Assembly: GCA_900450595.1 (NCBI GenBank)
Contig: UGGS01000001.1
Location: 248,001 to 312,000, forward strand
Origin: [Flavobacterium] thermophilum
Lineage (GTDB): Bacteria > Bacillota > Bacilli > Bacillales > Anoxybacillaceae
DNA: 64,000 bases
Direction: 5' to 3'
Shown here: in pieces, positions 1-8,243 of the stretch
How the letters are laid out: the number at the start of each line of letters is the position of its first letter
Position numbering within the stretch: position 1 is the first letter of the stretch
Notes under the pieces: model-generated
The model's database searches: none
Seen by the model: the letters and a program-made list of their open reading frames with translations, nothing else
What the model was told of the DNA's origin: nothing
Translations under genes and position numbers: made by a program

Positions 1-1
1 G

Positions 2-166
2 CCGTTTTTAACGGTCGCGACGCTGCTGAACATCGGCTGGCTGTTTTTGGGGCTGTGGGGCTTGAAAATGAAAGATGACTTAAAGTGGGCGAAATGGATG
101 TTCGTCTATTCGCTCAACTATTTGACAATTCTATTCGTGGCGATGGTGATCGCCACCTTATGGTAA
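2..166 (+). CDS. ctaB: Protoheme IX farnesyltransferase CtaB (3' end only)
   Basis: The last 54 codons of an open frame enter from the left edge and stop with TAA. The visible part is hydrophobic, with two likely membrane helices separated by a short charged loop ([11 protein letters not shown]) and a tail ending ATLW. This suits the C-terminus of the UbiA-type prenyltransferase that converts heme B to heme O. The identification rests mainly on position: ctaB lies directly before ctaC in Bacillus and Geobacillus, and the oxidase encoded next needs heme A, which is made from heme O. The N-terminal catalytic part lies outside the window. Confidence 0.8.
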   Translation, partial: PFLTVATLLNIGWLFLGLWGLKMKDDLKWAKWMFVYSLNYLTILFVAMVIATLW

Positions 167-173
167 ACGTTTG

Positions 174-198
174 AAATTCTTTCATCATGAAAGAATTT
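174..198. promoter_or_regulatory. 25-bp palindrome upstream of ctaC, candidate operator
   Basis: Two perfect 12-bp inverted arms (left arm AAATTCTTTCAT) flank a single central base at 186. The near-absence of a loop makes a protein-binding palindrome more likely than a terminator. A TATATT hexamer at 202-207 could be a -10 box, which would put the palindrome over the -35 region of a ctaC promoter. The regulator is unknown. In B. subtilis this operon responds to carbon source and to the ResD system, but I see no clear cre site here. Confidence 0.55.
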
Positions 199-240
199 GT
201 ATATATTTCTACATCAAAGAAAGAGGGGTTTGATTAGGCT

Positions 241-1311
241 ATGAACAAAGGGCTGCGTAACTGGCGCTTACTTTCCTTGTTTGGAATGATGGCGCTGTTG
301 CTCGCCGGCTGCGGCAAGCCGTTTTTGTCGACGCTCCAGCCTGCCGGCGAAGTAGCGGACATGCAGTACTCGCTCATGTTGCTGAGCACGTCGATCATGG
401 TGCTCGTCATTGTCGTTGTAGCGATCATTTTCGTCTATGTTGTCATCCGCTTCCGGCGGCGCAAGGGGGAAGAAAACAAAATTCCGAAGCAAGTGGAAGG
501 AAGCCATAAACTAGAAATTATTTGGACTGTCATTCCAATCATCCTCTTGCTGATTTTGGCGGTGCCGACGGTATCGGCGACGTTTAAGCTGGCGGATGTC
601 AAGCCGATGAATGACAAGAACCGTGATAAAGACACGGTTGTGGTCAACGTGCGCGCCAACTTGTATTGGTGGGAGTTTGAGTACCCGGATTACGGCATTA
701 TTACGAGCCAAGATTTAGTTGTACCGACGGACGAAAAAGTCTATTTTAACTTGATTGCGTCAGACGTCAAACACTCGTTCTGGATTCCGGCGGTCGGCGG
801 AAAAATGGATACAAATACGGACAACAAAAACCAGTTCTGGCTTGTCTTTGACCAAGAAGCGACAGATAAAGCCGGCGGCGTCTTTTACGGCAAATGTGCG
901 GAGCTTTGCGGTCCGTCCCATGCGTTGATGGACTTCAAAGTGCGTCCGCTGCCGCGCGCGGAGTTTGATGCATGGGTCGAAAAAATGCAAAATGCGAAAA
1001 AACCGGTTGTGACAGATCCGGTCGCCAAACAAGGCGAGGCGATTTTCAACAAAAGCTGTATCGGCTGCCATGCCGTGTCGCCGGTAGACAAGCGTCCGGA
1101 ACAGGCACGCACAGCGCCGAACTTGGCGAACTTTGGCGATCGTGAACGGATTGCCGGCATTTTAGAACACAATGAAGAAAACTTGAAAAGATGGCTGCGT
1201 GATCCCGAAAGCATAAAGCCTGGAAACAAAATGACAGGTACATATGGCGAACTGACAGAAGAGCAGATTGATGCGTTGACGAAATATTTAATGAGCTTAA
1301 AAGTGGAATAA
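241..1311 (+). CDS. ctaC: Cytochrome caa3 oxidase subunit II with fused cytochrome c domain
   Basis: This 356-aa subunit accepts electrons and passes them through CuA to subunit I. A lipoprotein signal peptide ends in the lipobox LLAGC, so Cys24 should be lipidated. Two transmembrane helices follow (about 45-70 and 90-112). The periplasmic-type cupredoxin domain carries the CuA ligands: His near 178 and the Cys219-x3-Cys223-x3-His227 motif. The C-terminal domain has the covalent heme c motif CIGCH at 273-277, which marks the enzyme as caa3 type. A GAGGGG ribosome site precedes the ATG at slightly long spacing. First gene of ctaCDEF. Confidence 0.96.
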   Translation: MNKGLRNWRLLSLFGMMALLLAGCGKPFLSTLQPAGEVADMQYSLMLLSTSIMVLVIVVVAIIFVYVVIRFRRRKGEENKIPKQVEGSHKLEIIWTVIPIILLLILAVPTVSATFKLADVKPMNDKNRDKDTVVVNVRANLYWWEFEYPDYGIITSQDLVVPTDEKVYFNLIASDVKHSFWIPAVGGKMDTNTDNKNQFWLVFDQEATDKAGGVFYGKCAELCGPSHALMDFKVRPLPRAEFDAWVEKMQNAKKPVVTDPVAKQGEAIFNKSCIGCHAVSPVDKRPEQARTAPNLANFGDRERIAGILEHNEENLKRWLRDPESIKPGNKMTGTYGELTEEQIDALTKYLMSLKVE

Positions 1312-1333
1312 GGCATAAAAGGGAGGTTTCACT

Positions 1334-3205
1334 GTGAGTACGATCGCTCGCAAAAAGGGTGTCGGCGCCGTTTTATGGGATTACTTGACAACGGTCGACC
1401 ATAAAAAAATCGCCCATCTGTACTTGATTGCTGGCGGGATTTTCTTTCTGCTCGGCGGTCTTGAAGCATTGTTTATCCGCATTCAGCTCGCGAAGCCGAA
1501 CAACGATTTTCTGGTCGGCGGGCTGTACAACGAAGTGCTGACGATGCATGGGACGACGATGATTTTCTTGGCTGCCATGCCGCTTCTTTTCGCGTTCATG
1601 AACGCCGTCGTTCCTTTGCAGATCGGCGCGCGCGACGTTGCGTTCCCGTTCTTGAACGCGCTCGGATTTTGGCTCTTTTTCTTCGGCGGCCTGTTTTTAA
1701 ACTGTTCGTGGTTTTTAGGCGGCGCGCCGGACGCCGGTTGGACGTCGTACGCATCGCTAGCGCTCGCTTCGAAAGCGCACCACGGTGTCGACTTTTACAC
1801 GCTCGGATTGCAAATTTCCGGCTTCGGAACGATCATGGGTGCCATTAACTTCCTTGTCACGATCATCAACATGCGCGCCCCGGGCATGACATTTATGCGC
1901 ATGCCGATGTTCACGTGGGCGACGTTTGTGGCGTCGGCGCTTATCTTGTTTGCGTTCCCGCCGCTGACGGTCGGCTTGATTTTCATGATGATGGACCGGT
2001 TGTTTGGCGGCAACTTCTTTAACCCCGCTGCCGGTGGTAATACGATTATCTGGGAGCACTTATTCTGGGTGTTTGGACATCCGGAAGTTTACATTCTTGT
2101 TTTGCCGGCATTCGGTATTTTCTCGGAAATTTTCGCGACGTTCTCGCGCAAGCGCCTGTTCGGCTATTCGTCGATGGTGTTTGCGACCGTGCTCATCGCC
2201 TTTTTCGGATTCATGGTATGGGCGCACCATATGTTTACGGTCGGGTTGGGGCCGATTGCGAATGCAATCTTTGCCGTTGCGACAATGGCGATTGCGGTTC
2301 CGACGGGGATTAAAATTTTCAACTGGCTGTTTACGATATGGGGTGGAAGCATCAAGTTTACGACGCCGATGTATTATGCAGTAGCGTTTATTCCGTCGTT
2401 CGTCATGGGCGGGGTCACAGGTGTCATGCTCGCATCGGCTGCCGCTGACTACCAATACCATGACAGTTATTTCGTCGTGGCGCACTTCCATTACGTCATT
2501 GTCGGCGGGGTTGTGTTTGCCCTGCTTGCCGGTACGCACTATTGGTGGCCGAAAATGTTTGGCCGCATGCTGAACGAGACGCTTGGCAAAATTACGTTCT
2601 GGCTGTTCTTTATCGGGTTCCATTTGACATTCTTTATCCAGCACTTCCTCGGCTTGACGGGGATGCCGCGCCGCGTCTTTACGTATTTGCCGAACCAAGG
2701 ATGGGAAACCGGCAACTTGATCAGCACGGTTGGGGCGTTCTTTATGGCAGCCGCGACGGTTATTTTACTTATTAACATTGTGATTACGACGGTAAAAGGC
2801 GAAAAAGCGGCGGGGGATGCATGGGGCGACGGCCGCACGCTCGAATGGGCCATCGCTTCGCCGCCGCCGGTGTACAACTTTGCCCAACTGCCGCTCGTGC
2901 GCGGTTTGGACGCCTTCTGGCTTGAAAAAATGGAAGGCAAAAAAGAATTGACGCCGGCCGAGCCGCTTGGCGATATTCATATGCCGAATTCATCATTCTT
3001 GCCGTTTATCATTTCATTTGGCTTGTTTGTCGCGGCATTCGGTTTTACGTATCATCAAGAGGCGGCTTGGGGCTTGCCGGTCGGCGTTCTCGGCTTGCTC
3101 ATTACGCTCGGTGCGATGTTCTTGCGCTCGGTGATTGATGATCACGGCTTCCACATTCATAAAGAGGAAGTGCTTGAACTTGAGAAGAAGGGGGCGAACG
3201 CCTGA
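1334..3205 (+). CDS. ctaD: Cytochrome caa3 oxidase subunit I
   Basis: Catalytic heme-copper subunit that reduces O2 to water and pumps protons. At 623 aa it has the extra C-terminal helices usual for Bacillus CtaD. Visible signatures are LTMHGTTMIF (low-spin heme His), the CuB motif WVFGHPEVYILVLPAFG with its His-Tyr pair, the AHHMF His pair, and HFHYVIVGG near the second low-spin and high-spin heme ligands. The start is GTG at 1334, preceded by GGGAGG at 1321. The stop overlaps the ctaE start by one base, so translation is probably coupled. Confidence 0.97.
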   Translation: MSTIARKKGVGAVLWDYLTTVDHKKIAHLYLIAGGIFFLLGGLEALFIRIQLAKPNNDFLVGGLYNEVLTMHGTTMIFLAAMPLLFAFMNAVVPLQIGARDVAFPFLNALGFWLFFFGGLFLNCSWFLGGAPDAGWTSYASLALASKAHHGVDFYTLGLQISGFGTIMGAINFLVTIINMRAPGMTFMRMPMFTWATFVASALILFAFPPLTVGLIFMMMDRLFGGNFFNPAAGGNTIIWEHLFWVFGHPEVYILVLPAFGIFSEIFATFSRKRLFGYSSMVFATVLIAFFGFMVWAHHMFTVGLGPIANAIFAVATMAIAVPTGIKIFNWLFTIWGGSIKFTTPMYYAVAFIPSFVMGGVTGVMLASAAADYQYHDSYFVVAHFHYVIVGGVVFALLAGTHYWWPKMFGRMLNETLGKITFWLFFIGFHLTFFIQHFLGLTGMPRRVFTYLPNQGWETGNLISTVGAFFMAAATVILLINIVITTVKGEKAAGDAWGDGRTLEWAIASPPPVYNFAQLPLVRGLDAFWLEKMEGKKELTPAEPLGDIHMPNSSFLPFIISFGLFVAAFGFTYHQEAAWGLPVGVLGLLITLGAMFLRSVIDDHGFHIHKEEVLELEKKGANA

Positions 3206-3825
3206 TGCACGTGGAGGAAAAACTGACGGCCGAGACGTTTCCGGCCGCGCCGGAACGCGCCACCCTTGAGGGGAAAAATAAGTTTCTCGGTTTTTGGCTG
3301 TTTTTAGGCGGAGAGACGGTTATGTTCGCCTCTCTCTTCGCCACCTATTTGGCGCTCAAAGACAAAACGAACGGCGGCCCTTCGGCGGAAGAGCTGTTCC
3401 AAATGCCGATCGTGTTTATGGCGACGATGCTTCTGTTAACGAGCAGTTTAACGAGCGTTTACGCCATTTATCATATGAAAAACTTTGATTTTCAAAAAAT
3501 GCAACTTTGGTTTGGCATTACGGTGCTGCTTGGCGCTGGGTTTTTGGCCTTGGAAATTTATGAGTTTTATGAGTATGTTCATGAAGGCCATAAGTTTACG
3601 ACGAGCGCCTTCGCGTCCGCCTTTTACACGCTCGTCGGCACGCACGGCGCCCACGTTGCGTTTGGATTGCTTTGGATTTTAACATTGATGATTCGCAATG
3701 CCAAGCGCGGGTTAAACTTATATAATGCCCCGAAGTTTTACGTCGCGAGCCTTTATTGGCACTTTATCGACGTCGTCTGGGTGTTCATTTTTACCGTCGT
3801 ATATTTAATGGGAATGGTGGGGTGA
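3205..3825 (+). CDS. ctaE: Cytochrome caa3 oxidase subunit III
   Basis: A 206-aa membrane protein of the COX3 family with five predicted helices, the short bacillary form. Recognisable stretches include LGFWLFLGGETVMFASLF near the start, GTHGAHVAFGLLW, and the final WHFIDVVWVFIFTVVYL. It stabilises subunit I during turnover. The ATG overlaps the ctaD stop (ATGA), and a GTGGAGG element lies just inside the ctaD end and the ctaE start. ctaF follows after four bases, consistent with a single transcript. Confidence 0.95.
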   Translation: MHVEEKLTAETFPAAPERATLEGKNKFLGFWLFLGGETVMFASLFATYLALKDKTNGGPSAEELFQMPIVFMATMLLLTSSLTSVYAIYHMKNFDFQKMQLWFGITVLLGAGFLALEIYEFYEYVHEGHKFTTSAFASAFYTLVGTHGAHVAFGLLWILTLMIRNAKRGLNLYNAPKFYVASLYWHFIDVVWVFIFTVVYLMGMVG

Positions 3826-3829
3826 ACGT

Positions 3830-4162
3830 ATGGCGAACCAAACGAACTCCGGAAATGAGCGCATCGACTTAGCATATCGCCGCCGGAAAAATGCGGAAGA
3901 CATGCGCCATCAACTCATCGCCTTCGTGCTGATGATTTTGTTGACGCTCATCTCTTTCGCCGCGGTCGGCTACGAAGAGTTTTCCCATTGGTTTGTCATT
4001 CCGTTTATTTTGCTTTTAGCTGGCGTGCAAGTGGCGTTTCAGCTTTATTATTTCATGCATATGAGCCATAAAGGTCATGAGTTTCCGGCTATGTTTATTT
4101 ATGGAGGCGTGTTTGTCATGCTTCTGCTTGTGTGGGCGTTTACGACGGTCATTTGGTGGTAA
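3830..4162 (+). CDS. ctaF: Cytochrome caa3 oxidase subunit IV
   Basis: A 110-aa protein of the prokaryotic COX4 family: a short charged N-terminus followed by three hydrophobic helices, with HMSHKGHEFPAMF in the second loop. It is the small assembly and stability subunit of the caa3 oxidase. It follows ctaE by 4 bp and is the last oxidase subunit gene; an intrinsic terminator follows directly. Confidence 0.93.
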   Translation: MANQTNSGNERIDLAYRRRKNAEDMRHQLIAFVLMILLTLISFAAVGYEEFSHWFVIPFILLLAGVQVAFQLYYFMHMSHKGHEFPAMFIYGGVFVMLLLVWAFTTVIWW

Positions 4163-4163
4163 G

Positions 4164-4204
4164 CAAAGGGGGAATCGGTGCAGATACCGGTTTCCCCTTT
4201 TTCC
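4164..4204 (+). terminator. Terminator after ctaF
   Basis: AAGGGGGAA and TTTCCCCTT form the outer stem of a hairpin (inner part imperfect, GGT/ACC near the loop), followed by a T run. It closes the ctaCDEF transcript before ctaG. Confidence 0.75.
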
Positions 4205-4229
4205 ATAGCTCTTCGGGTGCTGCATGTAG

Positions 4230-4235
4230 TATAAT
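4230..4235 (+). promoter_or_regulatory. -10 box (TATAAT) of a likely ctaG promoter
   Basis: A perfect TATAAT lies 31 bp before the ctaG start and just after the ctaF terminator, so ctaG probably has its own promoter. No good -35 hexamer is visible 16-18 bp upstream. Confidence 0.5.
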
Positions 4236-4265
4236 GAGAAAAGGACAGAGCAGGAGGGAATTTCT

Positions 4266-5168
4266 ATGTTTCAATCGCTGCAAATGTTTGGTCCCGTTGC
4301 GCTTTGGAGTCCGCTTTTTTTGCTTGTGTTGGCGGCAGTTGCCCTGTTTTACATCGGGTTGACCGGGCCGTGGCGGCAGCGCTTTGGCCTTGATGATCCG
4401 GTTCCGGGCAAACAGAAGGCGTACTTTTTGGTCGGCATCGCGCTCCTTTACGTATGCAAAGGCTCGCCGCTTGATCTGCTCGGCCATTTGTCGTTTACTG
4501 TTCATATGGTGCAAATGGCGGTGCTGTATTTGATCGTGCCGCAATGTTTCATTTTAGGCATTCCGGCGCCGCTGTATGAGCGCCTCTTCCGTTTCGCCGC
4601 GGTGCGCCGCCCGTTTCAGCTGCTGACGAAGCCGGTCATCGCTCTGCTGCTGTTTAACGGCTTGTTTTCGCTTTACCATGTGCCGATGATTTTTGACACC
4701 GTTAAAATGAATATGATTTTGCACGCTGTCGTCACTACGGTCATTTTCGTCGCCGCGTTTTGCATGTGGTGGCCGCTTGTGAATAAACTTTCCGGATGGA
4801 CGACATTATCCGGATTAAAAAAAATGGGCTATATTTTTGCCGACGGCATGCTCCTTACACCGGCCTGTGCGCTCATTATTTTCGCCGGCACTCCGCTTTA
4901 TGAGACGTACACGGATCCGGAAGCATGGATGACCGGGTTGGCGCTTTGCGTGCCGCAGGGGGTGTTGGCGTCGCTTGATTTGACCGGACCGCAAATGTTT
5001 TTGTCGATGTCCCCGCTTCATGATCAGCAGCTCGGCGGAGTATTGATGAAAATTATTCAAGAAATTGTATACGGAGTGATGTTGTTCTTTATTTTTAGCG
5101 AGTGGTATCGGAAAGAACGAGAAAAAGAACCGAGCATGGATATGGCGCCGCGGCCGACGAAACTGTAA
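4266..5168 (+). CDS. ctaG: Cytochrome c oxidase assembly factor CtaG (caa3 type)
   Basis: A 300-aa integral membrane protein with about seven hydrophobic segments, of the caa3_CtaG family. It is required to make active caa3 oxidase, probably at the CuB insertion step. It is unrelated to the COX11-type CtaG of proteobacteria. Features include HMVQMAVLYLIVPQCFILG, CMWWPL and MSPLHDQQLGG. A GGAGGG ribosome site precedes the ATG. Downstream lies a DUF420 gene after 43 bp. Confidence 0.93.
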   Translation: MFQSLQMFGPVALWSPLFLLVLAAVALFYIGLTGPWRQRFGLDDPVPGKQKAYFLVGIALLYVCKGSPLDLLGHLSFTVHMVQMAVLYLIVPQCFILGIPAPLYERLFRFAAVRRPFQLLTKPVIALLLFNGLFSLYHVPMIFDTVKMNMILHAVVTTVIFVAAFCMWWPLVNKLSGWTTLSGLKKMGYIFADGMLLTPACALIIFAGTPLYETYTDPEAWMTGLALCVPQGVLASLDLTGPQMFLSMSPLHDQQLGGVLMKIIQEIVYGVMLFFIFSEWYRKEREKEPSMDMAPRPTKL

Positions 5169-5211
5169 GGCGCCATACGCCATAAAGAGACGAAGGAAAG
5201 GGAGAGAAGCT

Positions 5212-5667
5212 ATGGCGATTTTACCGACGATCAGCACAAGCTGCATCGTGATCAGCGCTTTGCTTGTTGCTTACGGCTGGTATTTGATCAGCCGCAAACG
5301 GACGGAAGCGCATAAAAAGGTGATGTTGGCCGCCGCCGTCTTTGCGCTGTTGTTTTTCATCATTTACATGTCGCGGACGTTGTTTATTGGCAATACGAGC
5401 TTCGGCGGACCGGAGAATGTCAAAGTCTATTATACGGTGTTTCTTATTTTCCATATCATGTTGGCGACAGTGGGCGCCGTATTTGGCCTTGTGACGATCT
5501 GGACGGGGCTGAAAGACAGCCGCTCCCGCCATCGCCGGCTTGGGCCGGTGACGAGCATTATTTGGTTCGGCAGCGCTTCGACGGGGGTCATCGTGTATTT
5601 GCTTCTTTACGTCCTGTACCCGGGTGGGCAGACGACCTCGCTGATTAAAGCAGTGCTCGGATTTTAG
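5212..5667 (+). CDS. DUF420 membrane protein, CtaM-like
   Basis: A 151-aa protein with four predicted membrane helices and the DUF420 pattern: His in KRTEAHKKVMLAAAVFA, RTLF, HIMLATVGAVFGL and SRHRRLGPVTSIIWFGSASTGVIVYLLLY. DUF420 proteins (YozB in B. subtilis, CtaM in Staphylococcus aureus) are needed for aa3-type oxidase activity. Its place next to ctaG supports an oxidase-assembly role here. The conserved histidines suggest metal or heme handling, but that is inference. The start has GGAAAGGGAGAG upstream. Confidence 0.85.
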   Translation: MAILPTISTSCIVISALLVAYGWYLISRKRTEAHKKVMLAAAVFALLFFIIYMSRTLFIGNTSFGGPENVKVYYTVFLIFHIMLATVGAVFGLVTIWTGLKDSRSRHRRLGPVTSIIWFGSASTGVIVYLLLYVLYPGGQTTSLIKAVLGF

Positions 5668-5738
5668 AGGTAAGTGGCATCGGCCGGCCGGATCGCATAA
5701 CATAACAAAAATAGCTCATACGCTGCGGGGGGAGTGCG

Positions 5739-6032
5739 GTGAAGACGTCCCGGCATCGGAAGCGGAGCGCCGTAGAAGCGACGCTGTTGACGATTGTCAT
5801 GATGTGTGTGCGGGAATGGGAAGACGTTGTAATGGACGATTGCGAAATATTTGTAGCTGTTTCACAAGAGGACCGCTGCCGCATCAGCGTGAAGCTATCC
5901 GTCCGGTATGGGGCGTCGGTGCTCGCGGTTTGCCGGCAGCTGCAGCAGCAAATTGCCGAGGAGATCGCCGCGATGACGCCATACAGCGCCGAGTCGGTCG
6001 ATGTGACGGTCAAACGGCTTGTCGCGACGTAA
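5739..6032 (+). CDS. Short Asp23/Gls24-family-like protein
   Basis: A 97-aa soluble protein starting at GTG behind GGGGGGAG. The pattern CRISVKLSVRYGASVLAVCRQLQQQIAEE followed by SAESVDVTVKRLV resembles the beta-alpha core of the Asp23/Gls24 (YloU, YqhY) family. Its N-terminal half (RKRSAVEATLLTIVMMCVREWEDV) is less typical. Function unknown; relatives act in envelope stress or fatty-acid metabolism control. It ends in a terminator shared with the convergent ylbA. Confidence 0.65.
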   Translation: MKTSRHRKRSAVEATLLTIVMMCVREWEDVVMDDCEIFVAVSQEDRCRISVKLSVRYGASVLAVCRQLQQQIAEEIAAMTPYSAESVDVTVKRLVAT

Positions 6033-6066
6033 AAACGCATGAGAAAAGAGCTCTCATGCGTTTTTT
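6031..6066. terminator. Bidirectional terminator between the Asp23-like gene and ylbA
   Basis: A long perfect stem (AAAAACGCATGAGA with TCTCATGCGTTTTT, 7-base loop) has A and T tracts on both sides, so it can end transcription from both convergent genes. Confidence 0.9.
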
Positions 6067-6068
6067 CT

Positions 6069-6428
6069 TTACTCTTTCGTCTTTTCAATTTCGCGTTTGA
6101 CTTGCTCCAATACTTTTTGGCATTGGCCGACAAGGGAAGATGGAAAATGCTCATCTTCGCCATATTCAACGCCATGCGGATAGTAATGTTTCCCTAAAAT
6201 CGGTGTGAGCAGTTTAATGAGTGCATAGCGCGAGTCGACATCCCCTTCGATCGCGTACCCTTGAACACGCAAATAGTATGTTCCCTCTTTAATCACGTAT
6301 TTCCGGTCGTATGTGACCCGTTCGTAATCCCACTGCGCCGCGCGTACAAAACCGTGGCGCGCCATGATGTCATCAAGGCGGGACAGTTCAACCGTTTGAT
6401 TTTCAAGACCGCTATTGTCAAATTTCAT
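6069..6428 (-). CDS. ylbA: YugN-like family protein YlbA
   Basis: A 119-aa soluble protein on the minus strand. I place the start at the ATG giving MKFDNSGLENQ because AGGAGG lies 7-12 bases upstream; a longer frame exists but has no ribosome site. It resembles YugN/YlbA (KEGTYYLRVQGYAIEGD; GKHYYPHGVEYGEDEHFP). The function of the family is not known. It is the only minus-strand gene in this part of the ylb cluster and has its own promoter. Confidence 0.8.
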   Translation of the reverse strand: MKFDNSGLENQTVELSRLDDIMARHGFVRAAQWDYERVTYDRKYVIKEGTYYLRVQGYAIEGDVDSRYALIKLLTPILGKHYYPHGVEYGEDEHFPSSLVGQCQKVLEQVKREIEKTKE

Positions 6429-6489
6429 GTTTCTTCCTCCTAACAACGCAGGTATGTAAAGTGCCAAAAAGGAAATCGTCCCCTCATTT

Positions 6490-6519
6490 ATAATAGTACG
6501 AAAACGGTTTGCATTTCAA
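6490..6519 (-). promoter_or_regulatory. SigmaA-type promoter of ylbA
   Basis: On the minus strand, TTGAAA (6519-6514) and TATTAT (6495-6490) are separated by 18 bp, about 60 bp upstream of the ylbA start. Confidence 0.6.
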
Positions 6520-6603
6520 CGAATTGTTTGCCATTGTTTCCGTTTTGCTTGCATTTTTTCTCGCTGCCGGATGCACAATAAAAGCAGAAAGGAGAGACGG
6601 ACA

Positions 6604-7029
6604 ATGCAAACGGTGCGGGACATCATGTCGACGGATGTGCAATATTGCACCCCGCTTGACAACATGTATGAAGTGGCTGTAAAAATGCGTGAATTTAATG
6701 TTGGCGCCATTCCGATCGTCGATCAAGGCCGCCTCGTCGGAATGATTACGGACCGCGATTTAGTCGTGCGCGGCATCGCGGAAAAACATCCGGGTTCAAC
6801 GGCGGTGACCGAAGTGATGAGCCGCGAGCTGGTGACGGTGTCGCCGGACGATTCCGTGCAAAAAGCGGCGGACATCATGGCGCGCCATCAAATTCGCCGT
6901 CTCCCGGTCGTTGAAGGCGGCCGTTTAGTCGGCATCGTTGCCCTCGGCGACTTGGCGACGAACCGTTATTCGGATGAGAGCGCCGGCCGTGCGCTGAGCG
7001 AGATTTCTGAACAACATCGCGTCCATTGA
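6604..7029 (+). CDS. ylbB: Tandem CBS-domain protein (YlbB position)
   Basis: A 141-aa protein made of two CBS domains: VRDIMSTDVQYCTPLDNMYEVAVKMREFNVGAIPIVD followed by VTEVMSRELVTVSPDDSVQKAADIMARHQIRRLPVVE. CBS pairs bind adenosyl nucleotides and usually act as regulatory sensors; the ligand here is unknown. The start (MQTVRD) is chosen for the AAAGGAGAG site upstream. The place between ylbA and ylbC matches ylbB of B. subtilis. Confidence 0.85.
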   Translation: MQTVRDIMSTDVQYCTPLDNMYEVAVKMREFNVGAIPIVDQGRLVGMITDRDLVVRGIAEKHPGSTAVTEVMSRELVTVSPDDSVQKAADIMARHQIRRLPVVEGGRLVGIVALGDLATNRYSDESAGRALSEISEQHRVH

Positions 7030-7060
7030 CTGAATACGGACAGACATTGTTTCTTGAAGG

Positions 7061-7093
7061 GAAGGGCGGTCTTTTTGGACGCCCCCTTTTTTT
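7061..7093 (+). terminator. Terminator after ylbB
   Basis: GGGCG pairs with CGCCC around a loop that contains one mismatch and one G-U pair, followed by seven T residues. Confidence 0.6.
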
Positions 7094-7154
7094 GCCTGTG
7101 AAAAACGGCTATAATGGCAATAAGGAGATTGTTGCAGAAAGCGGGAGTTGCCGT

Positions 7155-8162
7155 GTGAAATGGTTTTTTCTTTTTTTGTTCTTATTGATCGGGTTTTACT
7201 ATTTTGTGCCGAGTCCGCCGCCGCAAAGCCCTCCGGAGCAGCCCAAAACAAATGGATACACGCTGAAAGAACCGAAAGCAACCGCCGGCGTCGCTGCGTT
7301 GATCGGCCGGCCGGCGCAAGAGGCGAAAAAGCAGTTCGGCGCGCCGGATCGAATTGATCCGTCAGCTTATGGCTACGATTGGTGGGTGTACAGCCGCCGC
7401 CCTGAATCGTATTTCCAAATCGGGGTGCTTGGCGGCAAAATCGTCACGGCTTTAGTCGGCGGGGAAAAGGTGAACGTCGAGCCGTTTGCGATTGGCCAGC
7501 GTCTGCAGACGATTTTCCAAACGATGCCCGTCCTGTCCAACATTAAGATTACACTAAGCAGCGGGACGTACCGGTTTGAGCTGTCGGAACAAGATTATTC
7601 CTCAAGACCGGTCGTTAAAGTGGGAGAGGCGTATGCCCAGCTGTACATCGACCGGTTTACCGGCCGTGTGGCCGCTGTTCGCCTCATGGACGCAGAAACG
7701 TTTGTGAAACTGCGGCCGTATGAGCTTGTGTACCGCGGCCGCCTGCCCGCGGCTGCCCCGTTGTCAGAGAAAGAACAGCGGCAGGTCGATGCGGCCAATG
7801 CGAAGCAAATTTTTGACTGGACGAACTTGATCCGCCGCCGTCATGAGCTTCCCCCCCTTGTCTGGGACAGCAAAGCCGCCATGGCTGCCGCCAAGCATAG
7901 CCAGGATATGCATGACCACCAGTTCTTCTCCCATGAATCGCCGCAATACGGCGATTTATCCAAACGGCTTGGCGCCTTGGGCGTTTCATTTCAGCTCGCT
8001 GGGGAAAATATTGCCGCTCATCAAGTAGATGGCGTCGAGGCGACGGTTGGGTGGCTGAACAGCCAAAAGCACCGGGAAATTATGCTGAATGCGGAATTTA
8101 CCCACCTTGGCGTCGGCGTTTATGCCGATTATTATACGCAAAATTTCCTGACGCCGCTATGA
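7155..8162 (+). CDS. ylbC: Secreted or membrane-anchored CAP-domain protein YlbC
   Basis: A 335-aa protein. The start is GTG (VKWFFLFLFLLIGF) because GCGGGAG lies 8 bases upstream and the encoded N-terminus is a membrane anchor or signal segment. The middle part (GRPAQEAKKQFGAPDRIDPSAYGYDWWVY) resembles the CAP-associated N-terminal domain. The C-terminal third is a CAP/SCP domain, with NLIRRRHELPPLVWDSKAAMAAAKHSQDM, SHESPQYGDLSKR, AGENIA and NSQKHREIMLN. Biochemical role unknown. A TATAAT at 7110-7115 may belong to its promoter. Confidence 0.87.
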   Translation: MKWFFLFLFLLIGFYYFVPSPPPQSPPEQPKTNGYTLKEPKATAGVAALIGRPAQEAKKQFGAPDRIDPSAYGYDWWVYSRRPESYFQIGVLGGKIVTALVGGEKVNVEPFAIGQRLQTIFQTMPVLSNIKITLSSGTYRFELSEQDYSSRPVVKVGEAYAQLYIDRFTGRVAAVRLMDAETFVKLRPYELVYRGRLPAAAPLSEKEQRQVDAANAKQIFDWTNLIRRRHELPPLVWDSKAAMAAAKHSQDMHDHQFFSHESPQYGDLSKRLGALGVSFQLAGENIAAHQVDGVEATVGWLNSQKHREIMLNAEFTHLGVGVYADYYTQNFLTPL

Positions 8163-8243
8163 AAATTTGGGCGCACCTTTGCCTGCTGGGCGCGATATGA
8201 TATGGCAGATAGGCATGAGTGGATGAAAGGGATGAAAACGGTT

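Noticed and set aside
7092..7115. TTGCCT plus TATAAT as a promoter of ylbC
   Set aside because: The spacer is only 12 bp; the -10 alone may be real but the pair is not a standard promoter.
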